Of a DNA stretch of 64,000 bases, positions 36,285 through 44,484 are shown in pieces. The stretch is from assembly GCA_905181875.1 (NCBI GenBank), contig CAJIZH010000004.1, forward strand, positions 372,001 through 436,000. Reading direction: 5' to 3'. The DNA comes from Flavobacteriales bacterium UBA6770. GTDB lineage: Bacteria; Bacteroidota; Bacteroidia; Flavobacteriales_G; Salibacteraceae. The number at the start of each line of letters is the position of its first letter. Position 1 is the stretch's first letter. Made by a program: the position numbers and the translations under genes. The notes beneath the pieces are model-generated. The model worked only from the letters and a program-made list of their open reading frames with translations, was not told the DNA's origin and ran no database searches.

Positions 36285-37276
36285 TAGGGTTACCCCTTTA
36301 AATCCCACAACGTAAATAGCTTACAATGTGAGGTATTTTATTTGCTAAAAATTAAGTTAAATGAAAATAGCAAAAGGAATAACTCGGAAAGAATTCAAGG
36401 AAAAATTCGGAACTAAAGAACAGTGTTTGAATTATTTGGTTCAAAAGAAATGGTCATTTGGCTTTATATGTCGAAGGTGTAAAAATGATCGATTTTCAGT
36501 TGGAAAAAAGGCACAAAACAGACGTTGTACAAAGTGTGGATATGACGAGTCACCGACATCAAATACACTTTTTCATAAAGTAAAATTTGGGATTGAAAAT
36601 GCGTTTGAAATGACCTTTGATATTGCTACAAGTAAAAAAGGAGCCAGCAGTATTTGGCTTGCCGAAAAATATGGGGTAAAGCAAAATACAGCATGGTTTT
36701 TTCGACACAAAGTACAGCTAGCAATGAAAAGCAGCGAAAACTTTCCATTAGAAAATGAAGTTCATGTAGATGAATTCGAAATAGGAACACCCCAAAAAAG
36801 AGAGCAAGGGAGAAGTAAATCAGAAAAAAAAATCCGGGTAATAATTGCAGTAGAATATAGAAACGGAACTGTAGGCAGAGGATACGCTAAAGTAATTGAC
36901 GATTACAGTTGTAAATCCTTAAAACCAATCTTCGAGGTTCACATTAAACAAGATGCAAAAGTGGTGACGGATGGGTGGTCTGGATACAAACCTTTGCTTA
37001 AAAACTACCCTAATTTAAAGCAACGGCTTTCAAATAAAGGAGAGAATTTTACAATGTTGAATTTGCAAATTAGAAATTTCAAAAACTGGCTAAGAGGAGT
37101 ACATTCTTATTGCAGTAAAACAAATCTTTACAAATACATTGACGAGTACTTTTATAGACTTAACCGACTGAAGTTCAGAAACTCCATGTTTTGCAAGCTC
37201 ATTGATAGAATGTGTGTCCATCAGCCAACTAACTATAAATCAGTTATTCATAATATTACTTAAAGGGGTAACCCTA
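36285..37276 (+). mobile_element. IS1595-type insertion sequence, complete
   Basis: The element is 992 bases long with perfect 17-base terminal inverted repeats: TAGGGTTACCCCTTTAA at 36285-36301 and its complement at 37260-37276. It is flanked by an 8-base direct repeat AAATAAAA (36277-36284 and 37277-37284), the target duplication length of the IS1595 family. It carries one intact transposase gene. Perfect ends and an unchanged duplication suggest a recent insertion. The target is the start of a cytochrome c peroxidase gene. Confidence 0.93.
36361..37263 (+). CDS. IS1595-family transposase
   Basis: A 300-residue DDE-type transposase. The N-terminal zinc ribbon has CRRCKND (about residue 37) and CTKCGY (about 58). 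The ISXO2-like catalytic core shows the first acidic site in VHVDEFEIG (about 137) and the second in VVTDGWSGY (about 201), with a Asn/Trp block FKNWLRGVHSY near 240. The ATG at 36361 is preceded by a 75-base leader inside the left end, and the stop lies in the right inverted repeat. The gene is intact, so the element may still be able to move. Confidence 0.93.
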   Translation: MKIAKGITRKEFKEKFGTKEQCLNYLVQKKWSFGFICRRCKNDRFSVGKKAQNRRCTKCGYDESPTSNTLFHKVKFGIENAFEMTFDIATSKKGASSIWLAEKYGVKQNTAWFFRHKVQLAMKSSENFPLENEVHVDEFEIGTPQKREQGRSKSEKKIRVIIAVEYRNGTVGRGYAKVIDDYSCKSLKPIFEVHIKQDAKVVTDGWSGYKPLLKNYPNLKQRLSNKGENFTMLNLQIRNFKNWLRGVHSYCSKTNLYKYIDEYFYRLNRLKFRNSMFCKLIDRMCVHQPTNYKSVIHNIT

Positions 37277-37284
37277 AAATAAAA
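37277..37284 (+). repeat. Target site duplication, right copy
   Basis: AAATAAAA, the partner of 36277-36284. The local sequence is A/T-rich with a 5-base period, so a 7-base alternative cannot be wholly excluded, but 8 bases matches both the repeat ends and the IS family. Confidence 0.85.
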
Positions 37285-38405
37285 TATTAAAATATGGTTT
37301 AATTGGGATAGTTATTCTCGTTATCATTCTGAACGCTTGTAAAAAAGCTGAAATTGAAATTCCTCCAATACCTGTTCAAACTCCAGAAGATTCAGTGATT
37401 ACTCAAGACCTTTCTCCGTTTGAATTAAACTATGGGAAATTTCCTCCTCCAGCGTTACCTGCAGATAACGCATTGACTCAACAAAAAGTCAAACTTGGAA
37501 AAATGCTTTTCTACGATAAAAAGTTATCAAACGATCTCACATTATCATGTGCAAGCTGCCATAAACAAGAAGATGCATTTAATGATATCCGAAAATTTAG
37601 TATTGGAACGGAGGGGTTACCTGGTGGACGGCAAGCTATGGCTATCTTTAATATGGCATGGCATAGGGCTGGTTTTTTTGGGGATGGACGTGCTCCATTG
37701 CCTAGAAATCAAGCGTTGCTCCCGATTCAAGATCCGTTGGAAATGAATGAAACCTTGGGAAATGTGATCGTTAAATTAAATGCTGAAAAAACCTATAGGG
37801 ATCAATTTATGAGAGCGTATGGTTCTGATGAAATAACCTCCGAAAAAATAGGATTGGCAATGGAGCAATTTATGCTGACTATTCTTTCGATGGATTCAAA
37901 ATACGACCAAGTTGAAGCAGGAAAAGCATCATACACTACTGCTGAACAAAAAGGTAAAGACTTGTTTTTTAAAGAGTTCAATGAATTTATTCCAACTGAA
38001 TCTGGGGCTGATTGTGCTCATTGCCATGGTGGTATCAACTTTGACAATAGTCAATTTATGAACAACGGATTGGATACTGATGCTGAATTTTCAGACTTGG
38101 GAAGAGCAAAGGTCACTAAAGTTGCATCTGATAATGCTAAGTTTAAAGTTCCTTCTTTAAGGAATATTGAACTTACCTCTCCTTATATGCATGATGGACG
38201 TTTTGCTACTTTGGAAGAGGTGGTTGATCATTACAATTCTGGAATTGATTCTTCGAGTACCCTTGACAGAGCTTTACTATCAACTAGAAATACTGGATTG
38301 AGACTAACACCTGAAGACAAAAAGAATTTAATAGCGTTTTTAAAAACGCTTACTGATGCTTCACTTGCAAAAAACGATAATTACTTTAGTCCATTTTCAG
38401 ACTAG
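37278..38405 (+). pseudogene. Second di-heme cytochrome c peroxidase, lipoprotein, cut from its start by the IS
   Basis: The frame is open from 37278. After the insertion point it encodes the rest of a lipoprotein signal peptide ending in the lipobox LNAC (Cys codon at 37338-37340), then a peroxidase with CASCH (about 37552) and CAHCH (about 38013), the family's KVPSLRNIELTSPYMHDGRF block and an intact end. Its own ATG lies 1 kb away at 36272 beyond the IS. TAA at 37275 blocks read-through, and the first alternative start in frame is GTG at 37395, which would omit the signal peptide. A product from there would stay in the cytoplasm without heme. It is therefore probably inactive. Confidence 0.85.
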
Positions 38406-38411
38406 AATATA

Positions 38412-38441
38412 AGAGGGATGTTGGATACCAACATTCCTTTA
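38412..38441. terminator. Probable bidirectional terminator
   Basis: GGGATGTTGG, a three-base loop, CCAACATTCC, then a weak T-run form a hairpin with one G-T pair, between the convergent peroxidase (ending 38405) and S9 peptidase (ending 38443) genes. Confidence 0.6.
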
Positions 38442-38442
38442 C

Positions 38443-40500
38443 TTAATTTACCTTCTCAGCCAAATCAATAATGAAAGCAAATTCCTGAGCTACCTCCTTC
38501 AGAGACTCAAACCTTCCACTTGCTCCACTATGTCCAAACTCCATTTCGGTTTGCAGTAGCAATAAATTATCATTAGTTTTTAGTTCCCTCAATTTAGCAA
38601 CCCATTTTGCGGGCTCCCAATATTGTACTTGAGAATCGTGTAATCCAGTCGTCACCAACATATTTGGATAATCCTTAGCTTCAACATTATCGTAAGGAGA
38701 ATAGGATTTTATATAATCGTAATATTGTTTTTCTTTAGGGTTCCCCCATTCATCAAACTCACCAGTAGTAAGTGGAATAGATTCGTCTAACATAGTAGTT
38801 ACAACATCTACAAATGGAACTTGAGCAACGACACCTTTCCACATACTTGGCTCCATGTTTATTATTGCTCCCATAAGCAAGCCACCCGCGCTTCCGCCCA
38901 TAGCAAATAGATTATCTGGAGCAGCATAATTATTGTTTACCAACCATTTTCCACAATCTATAAAATCATTGAACGTATTTATCTTATTGAGCATTTTACC
39001 GTCTTCATACCAACCTCTTCCAAGCGTTTCAGAACCTCTAATATGGGCAATAACATATATAAAGCCTCTATCTAACAAACTGAGACGCGTTGTGGAGAAG
39101 TAAGGATCGATACTATGACCATAACTACCATATGCATAAAGTAACAAAGGCGCGGTTCCATCCTTTTTTGTGTCCTTATGATATACGACTGACATTGGCA
39201 CTTTAACTCCATCCCTTGAAGGAATCATCATGCGTTCTGAACGATAATTCATCTTGTCAAAATCACCAATTACCTCTTGTTCCTTCAACAAGGTAAACTC
39301 CTTTGTCTTCATGTGATAATCATAAACAGAACCAGGAGTGCTCATGGAGGAGTAACTAATTCTCATTATGTCACTTTCGAACTCATAATTACTTGAAGCA
39401 TAAGCCGAATAGGCGTCTTCACCAAAATCAACATAATGTTCAGAATTATCTTTCTGATTCATCACTCTAAGGTTCACAATACCCGCAATGCGTTCTTCTA
39501 ATATCAAATAATCATCGAACATTTCTATATCCTCCAAAAGAATTCCTTCTCGCGCAGGAATCACCTCTTTCCAATTCTCTTTTCCCGGTTTTTCAACCAA
39601 GGTTTCCATCAAACGAAAGTTCTTTGCATTCCAATTGGTGTGCACATAAAATTTATCGCCAATGTGTCCAATTCCATATTCGAAATCGTCTTCTCGTTCA
39701 TGAATTATTTTAAATTCACCATTCGGATTCTCCGCTGAAATAAAACGATATTCTGAAGACAAGGTGCTTCCCGATCCGATGAAAATGTATTTATCCGATT
39801 TTGATTTGTACACAAAACAATTAAAGGTCTCGTCATTCTCTTCATAAACTAATTCTGCTGTGCTCGTTTCTTTTCCCAGTTCATATTTCCAAACCTGAAA
39901 AGCTCTAAGCGTTTCATCTTTTTTAGTAAAAAATATAGTTTTACTATCTGAAGCCCAAACAGAACCACCGGTGGTATTTTCAATAGTAAACGGAAGTGTT
40001 TCTCCGGTTACCATATCCTTGAACTTAATAGTATAAATCCGACGACTCACCTTGTCTTCACCATACGCAAGCACCATTTTATTGGGACTTAAGGATAATC
40101 CCGAAGCACTATAATAGTCATGACCTTCGGCCATGGGATTTACATCCATTATTATATCCTCGGCGGCCTCTAAGCTTCCTTCTTTTCTACAATAAATAGG
40201 ATATTCCTTTCCCTCTTCTTGGCGCACATAGTAAAACCAACCGTCCTTCTTGTAAGGAACACTCATGTCAGTTTCCTTAATACGACCTTTCATCTCTTCA
40301 AAAAGAGATTCACGAAACCCTTTTAAAGGCTCCATTGCCTTTTCTGTGTGTGTGTTTTCAGCCTTCAGATAGTCGATTACTTCCTCATCTTCTCGCTGAT
40401 TCATCCAAAAATAATTATCAACCCTAGTATCACCATGCATTGAAAGTTCTTTCGCAACTTTTTTTGCAACGGGGCCTTCTAATCCTATATTCATTTTCAT
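38443..40500 (-). CDS. S9-family peptidase, oligopeptidase B type
   Basis: A serine peptidase of 685 residues that cuts peptides after basic residues or proline. An N-terminal beta-propeller covers about residues 75-410, and the alpha/beta-hydrolase domain is C-terminal. The nucleophile is in GGSAGGLLMG (about residue 535), the Asp region is near LVTTGLHDSQVQYWEP, and the His is in EFGHSGASGRF (about 656). The opening HGDTRVDNYFWMNQREDEEVIDYL is typical of oligopeptidase B. There is no signal peptide, so it is cytoplasmic. It stands alone, 71 bases after the MscS gene. Confidence 0.92.
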   Translation of the reverse strand: MKMNIGLEGPVAKKVAKELSMHGDTRVDNYFWMNQREDEEVIDYLKAENTHTEKAMEPLKGFRESLFEEMKGRIKETDMSVPYKKDGWFYYVRQEEGKEYPIYCRKEGSLEAAEDIIMDVNPMAEGHDYYSASGLSLSPNKMVLAYGEDKVSRRIYTIKFKDMVTGETLPFTIENTTGGSVWASDSKTIFFTKKDETLRAFQVWKYELGKETSTAELVYEENDETFNCFVYKSKSDKYIFIGSGSTLSSEYRFISAENPNGEFKIIHEREDDFEYGIGHIGDKFYVHTNWNAKNFRLMETLVEKPGKENWKEVIPAREGILLEDIEMFDDYLILEERIAGIVNLRVMNQKDNSEHYVDFGEDAYSAYASSNYEFESDIMRISYSSMSTPGSVYDYHMKTKEFTLLKEQEVIGDFDKMNYRSERMMIPSRDGVKVPMSVVYHKDTKKDGTAPLLLYAYGSYGHSIDPYFSTTRLSLLDRGFIYVIAHIRGSETLGRGWYEDGKMLNKINTFNDFIDCGKWLVNNNYAAPDNLFAMGGSAGGLLMGAIINMEPSMWKGVVAQVPFVDVVTTMLDESIPLTTGEFDEWGNPKEKQYYDYIKSYSPYDNVEAKDYPNMLVTTGLHDSQVQYWEPAKWVAKLRELKTNDNLLLLQTEMEFGHSGASGRFESLKEVAQEFAFIIDLAEKVN

Positions 40501-40571
40501 ATTTAATTTCGTTTGTTTTGTATTTCTTTAGTTACAAATAAGAATGAAAGACTGCGAAAAACTAAAGAAAC

Positions 40572-41456
40572 CTACTTCTTGATGTCTTTCTTAATCACAC
40601 CATCAATGTCATTTTTATAGACGATTGTGCGATAAGGAAAAGGAATTTCTATTCCTCCAGCATCAAAACGTTTTTTGACAGATTCTAGTAAATCAAAATG
40701 TGCATGCATCGCCTGCAGAGGACCTCCTGACCAAAAATATAATCGTAAGGTAACAGCAAAATCTCCATGAGATATCATTCTTATTCGTGGTGGTTCAACA
40801 CCTTCCCTCTTCTCCTCTTCAGTACGACCATCAAGATAATCAGGGTGTTTCTTTGCTTCTTCACGTATTAATTTCTTGGCTAAATCGACATCACTATCAT
40901 AAGAAATCCCGAATTCAATAAAACGACACATTTTCTCATCCTTTATAGTGCTATTTACAATGGTTTCATTGCTCATAACCGCATTCGGAATAATAATCCT
41001 TCGATTTTCGAAGCTTTTAATTACAGTATGTCTCAGTGTAATATCTTCAACTGTGCCTCTATGCTCACCAACTAAAATGACATCTCCAACCCTAAAAGGT
41101 CTGAAAATAACCAAGAATACACCTCCAATAATATTAGATAACGCTTGCTGTGAAGCAAATGCTATTGCAGCAGCAGCGATCCCAGCCCCAGCAAATAAGG
41201 TTGTCCCAATAGATCTTAACGATGGAATCGCATAAAATGTAAAAGCTAATGCAGCACCAAGAATAATAGCCGTACTGGCATTTTTCATGAAATTGTAACG
41301 CGTCGGATCAATGTTCAACGCATCGCTGCGGTGATTAATAAATCGAGTAAGAAATTTTCGGAGCGAATAGGAAACAATTAACGCAAGCGCAATGGCAATA
41401 AACACTGCAACAAAATGATTGTCCGTGGCAATTTTTAAAAGTTCCTGATTTGTCAT
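40572..41456 (-). CDS. MscS-family mechanosensitive channel
   Basis: A small mechanosensitive channel of 294 residues. Three membrane segments are visible (about 16-34, 58-76 and 84-110), the last being the pore-lining helix rich in Ala and Gly (FAGAGIAAAAIAFASQQALSN). The cytoplasmic beta domain follows with FRPFRVGDVILVGEHRGTVEDITLRHT. It protects against hypo-osmotic shock by opening under tension. It follows hemB after five bases and may share its transcript, but no functional link is known. Confidence 0.93.
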   Translation of the reverse strand: MTNQELLKIATDNHFVAVFIAIALALIVSYSLRKFLTRFINHRSDALNIDPTRYNFMKNASTAIILGAALAFTFYAIPSLRSIGTTLFAGAGIAAAAIAFASQQALSNIIGGVFLVIFRPFRVGDVILVGEHRGTVEDITLRHTVIKSFENRRIIIPNAVMSNETIVNSTIKDEKMCRFIEFGISYDSDVDLAKKLIREEAKKHPDYLDGRTEEEKREGVEPPRIRMISHGDFAVTLRLYFWSGGPLQAMHAHFDLLESVKKRFDAGGIEIPFPYRTIVYKNDIDGVIKKDIKK

Positions 41457-41461
41457 TTGAA

Positions 41462-42445
41462 TTAAATCTTACCGTCTCGCACCATTTCGGCGTATGACTT
41501 TGCAAAATAGGTAATTATTATATCAGCCCCTGCCCTTCTAATTGACATTAGCATTTCGGGCATTGCTTTTTCAAAATCTAACCAACCGTTTTGACAAGCC
41601 GCAGTAAGCATACTGCATTCTCCACTAACATTATAAGCCGCAATAGGAATATCATAGTTTTCCTTTAGGATATGAATTATGTCCAAATAAGGCAATGCTG
41701 GTTTTACCATCATGATATCTGCACCTTCGGCAAAATCCAAATCTGCTTCTAATAAAGCCTCGCGTTTATTAGCCGGATCCATCTGATAGGTTTTTTTGTC
41801 CCCTTTTTTTGGTTCAGAATCCAATGCATCTCTAAATGGTCCGTAAAATGCTGAGGCGTATTTGGCAGTATAACTTAAAATTCCAACATCGGTAAAACCA
41901 TTATCGTCAAGAACTTCTCGTATATAACCAACTCTACCATCCATCATATCACTGGGTCCAATGATATCTGCGCCGGCTCTTGCCTGCGCCAAAGCCATCT
42001 CGCCCAAAATTGGTAAAGATTCATCGTTTAAGATATTATCTCCATCCACTAATCCATCATGACCATCAGATGAATAAGGATCCATTGCGACGTCTGTGAT
42101 TATCTGTACCTTCTCTCCAAATTTTGCCTTAATTGCTTCAAAAGCCTTAAGATAAAAATTACTGGCATCCTTGCTATAAGTAGCTATTGTGTCTTTCAAT
42201 TCATCTTTAACGGCAGGAAATAATATAAAAGACCCTATTCCCAAATCTAAACACGATTGAATTTCTTTTATCGCTTCATCGGTCGACATTCTGAAATTTC
42301 CAGGCATACTTTTCACTTCATCTCTAATACCTTTTCCATCAACCAAGAAAATTGGTTGAACTAAATTTGATACCGATAAATGAGTCTCTTTTAAAAAGCC
42401 CCTAGATGTCGCTGTAGCTCTATTTCTACGTGGTCTTCTGTTCAT
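41462..42445 (-). CDS. hemB: Porphobilinogen synthase
   Basis: The enzyme joins two molecules of 5-aminolevulinate into porphobilinogen in heme synthesis. The Schiff-base lysines lie in SYTAKYAS and MVKPALPYLD, and RAGADIIGPSDMMDGRV is the family block. I choose the ATG at 42445 (MNRRPRRNR), giving 327 residues, the standard size. The frame is open to 42550, but the extra residues match nothing and a -7 promoter element lies at 42464-42471 within that stretch. It is divergent from the LOG-family gene. Confidence 0.95.
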   Translation of the reverse strand: MNRRPRRNRATATSRGFLKETHLSVSNLVQPIFLVDGKGIRDEVKSMPGNFRMSTDEAIKEIQSCLDLGIGSFILFPAVKDELKDTIATYSKDASNFYLKAFEAIKAKFGEKVQIITDVAMDPYSSDGHDGLVDGDNILNDESLPILGEMALAQARAGADIIGPSDMMDGRVGYIREVLDDNGFTDVGILSYTAKYASAFYGPFRDALDSEPKKGDKKTYQMDPANKREALLEADLDFAEGADIMMVKPALPYLDIIHILKENYDIPIAAYNVSGECSMLTAACQNGWLDFEKAMPEMLMSIRRAGADIIITYFAKSYAEMVRDGKI

Positions 42446-42463
42446 CTTATTTCCTATTTCAAA

Positions 42464-42471
42464 CAAATGTA
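42464..42471 (-). promoter_or_regulatory. Bacteroidota -7 element of hemB
   Basis: TACATTTG on the minus strand, about 19 bases before the hemB ATG at 42445. It supports the shorter hemB start. Confidence 0.5.
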
Positions 42472-42544
42472 CAATAGGTTTATTGAGCCGCGAAGAATTT
42501 GAATTTTGATTATCAAGCTTTATGAAATTGATACCTTCGTCAGT

Positions 42545-43135
42545 ATGCACAATTTTTCCAAAGTTTGCGTTTTTTGCGCTTCGTCTTCAGGGAATAATCC
42601 CACATATATTAATTCTGCCAGAGAACTAGGTTCACATCTTGGCAAACAAAACATGTCCCTCATTTACGGTGGAGGAAAAGCAGGACTTATGGGAGCCTTA
42701 GCTGATTCAGCAATCGTGGCTGGCGCTACCGTCACTGGAATTATACCAGACTTTATGATGGAAAAGGAAATCGGACATACTGGCTTAACAGAGCTTATAG
42801 TGGTTGAATCGATGCACGAACGAAAACTGCAAATGCACGAATTGTCTGATGCTGTGGTTACGCTTCCGGGTGGTTTTGGCACTTTTGAAGAATTATTTGA
42901 AATCCTTACTTGGATTCAATTAGGACTTTATCAAAAACCTGTCGGGATTCTGAACGTTAACGGCTACTATAGTTTATTAGAAAAGCAACTGGACAGAATG
43001 GTTATCGAAGGCCTATTAAAACAAGAACATAGAAATGGCCTTTTATTCTCGACAGAATTGGATGAGTTATTTAACCTAATGCATCAGTACAAACCCATTA
43101 AGCCACTTTTCCATCTGAAAAAAGATGAAACCTAA
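42545..43135 (+). CDS. LOG-family protein (cytokinin riboside phosphoribohydrolase type)
   Basis: A Rossmann-fold hydrolase of 196 residues that removes ribose 5-phosphate from nucleotide monophosphates. The signature PGGFGTFEELFEILTW (about residue 105) and GGGKAGLMGALAD (about 41) define the LOG family (formerly annotated as lysine decarboxylase). Catalytic Arg and Glu residues are present in MHERKLQMHE and PGGFGTFEE. I use the ATG at 42545, giving MHNFSKVCVFCASSSG; the frame extends to 42506 but family homology begins here. Confidence 0.9.
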   Translation: MHNFSKVCVFCASSSGNNPTYINSARELGSHLGKQNMSLIYGGGKAGLMGALADSAIVAGATVTGIIPDFMMEKEIGHTGLTELIVVESMHERKLQMHELSDAVVTLPGGFGTFEELFEILTWIQLGLYQKPVGILNVNGYYSLLEKQLDRMVIEGLLKQEHRNGLLFSTELDELFNLMHQYKPIKPLFHLKKDET

Positions 43136-43191
43136 TTAACTAATTACAGCATATTGCGGTATTTGTGCTTTCAGACCAAAGCTGCAAAACC

Positions 43192-43199
43192 TACTTTTG
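43192..43199 (+). promoter_or_regulatory. Bacteroidota -7 element of lgt
   Basis: TACTTTTG, 15 bases before the lgt ATG at 43214. A TTTG at 43162 is too far upstream (26 bases) to be a good -33 element. Confidence 0.5.
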
Positions 43200-43213
43200 T
43201 CAAAAGCATTTGA

Positions 43214-44038
43214 ATGTCAACACTTTCTTACATCATTTGGGATATTGATCCCGAAATCATCAGCTCTCCGATTTCAATTCGTTACTACGGAATGCTCTTC
43301 GCATCAGCATTTATTGCGGGTTACTATTTACTCCAAAGGATGTTCAAGCAAGATGACGTTCCTAATGAATGGTTAGATAGCGTTTTGATGCACACCATTA
43401 TTGGTACAGTCGCCGGCGCACGAATTGGGCACTGTTTATTTTATGATTGGGCTTATTTCAAAGACCATATTTTAGAAATATTTTTACCTGTTGCTTTTGA
43501 ACCAGAACTTCATTTTACTGGATTTCAAGGTCTTGCAAGCCATGGTGCTGCAATCGGAATCATCATCGCCTTATTTATATGGTCTCGTAAAGTCAGTAAA
43601 AAGAATATTCTTTGGATTCTTGATAGAGTTGTTGTTGCTGTTGCATCAGGCGCTTTCTTTATCCGGATGGGTAATCTTATGAATTCTGAAATTATTGGAG
43701 AACCTACAACCGTTGCATGGGCTTTTGTATTTAAATATGTTGATGGCATGCCTCGTCATCCCACTCAGGTATACGAAGCTTTAGCCTACCTCACAATTTT
43801 TATAATTCTTGCTTTCCTTTTTTGGAAAAAAGATTGGAGTAAGCGTCAAGGGGGAATATTTGGACTTTTCTTAATCCTTCTTTTTGGTTTTAGATTCTGT
43901 ATTGAATTTATGAAAGAAAACCAAGTAAGTTTTGAAGACTCAATGGCTCTTAATATGGGTCAATGGCTCAGTATTCCGTTTGTTTTAATAGGAGCTTATT
44001 TTTTAGCCAGAAGCAAAAAATCAAATTCGCATGGCTAA
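43214..44038 (+). CDS. lgt: Prolipoprotein diacylglyceryl transferase
   Basis: Lgt attaches diacylglycerol to the lipobox cysteine of prolipoproteins at the inner membrane. It has seven predicted membrane segments. The Lgt signature is near residue 148 (RMGNLMNSEIIGEP), with the active Arg, and RHPTQVYEAL follows. The length of 274 is standard. It heads a tight run of five genes up to 48762; lgt and the next gene overlap by eight bases. Confidence 0.95.
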   Translation: MSTLSYIIWDIDPEIISSPISIRYYGMLFASAFIAGYYLLQRMFKQDDVPNEWLDSVLMHTIIGTVAGARIGHCLFYDWAYFKDHILEIFLPVAFEPELHFTGFQGLASHGAAIGIIIALFIWSRKVSKKNILWILDRVVVAVASGAFFIRMGNLMNSEIIGEPTTVAWAFVFKYVDGMPRHPTQVYEALAYLTIFIILAFLFWKKDWSKRQGGIFGLFLILLFGFRFCIEFMKENQVSFEDSMALNMGQWLSIPFVLIGAYFLARSKKSNSHG

Positions 44039-44477
44039 ATACGAATTGAAAACAAAAGTTACCGACGTAAATCTCACTGAGTTTCTGAATAAAGTAGAAC
44101 CCGATCAAAAACGCTTGAATGCCTTTGAAATTCTTGATTCAATGAAAAAAGTAACCGGTCAAGAACCCAAAATGTGGGGGTCGAGTATAATTGGTTTTGG
44201 ACAATATCATTGTAAATATGAAAGTGGTCAGGAAGGTGACTTTATGGCTGCTGGATTCTCGCCGAGAAAAGCAAAACGTTCTCTTTACATAATGGGAGGC
44301 ATTGAAAACTACCCTAAACTGACTCCTAAATTAGGTAAATTTAAAAATAGAAAACCTTGTCTTTACATTCAAAAACTAGCCGATATAGATAAGAGTGTGG
44401 TGGAAAAGCTTGTCAGGGAGTCTTACGATTACATTACAAACAAAACATGGCCTAAAGCTGTTACTAAAGTTCAATAA
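44031..44477 (+). CDS. DUF1801-domain protein
   Basis: A 148-residue soluble protein of the DUF1801 family (YdhG/YjbR-like fold). Family blocks are MKKVTGQEPKMWGSSIIGFG and FSPRKAKRSLYIMGG. The function is unknown. It overlaps the end of lgt by eight bases and lies seven bases before the PIG-L gene, so co-transcription is likely, but it gives no clue to role. Confidence 0.85.
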   Translation: MAKYELKTKVTDVNLTEFLNKVEPDQKRLNAFEILDSMKKVTGQEPKMWGSSIIGFGQYHCKYESGQEGDFMAAGFSPRKAKRSLYIMGGIENYPKLTPKLGKFKNRKPCLYIQKLADIDKSVVEKLVRESYDYITNKTWPKAVTKVQ

Positions 44478-44484
44478 ACACTCT

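Noticed and set aside
37395-37400. GTG at 37395 as a real start of the second peroxidase
   Set aside because: It lies after the lipobox, so it would drop the export signal; the original start is the detached ATG at 36272.
42446-42550. Longer hemB start at 42550
   Set aside because: The extra 35 residues do not look like HemB, and the region holds a -7 element for the shorter start.
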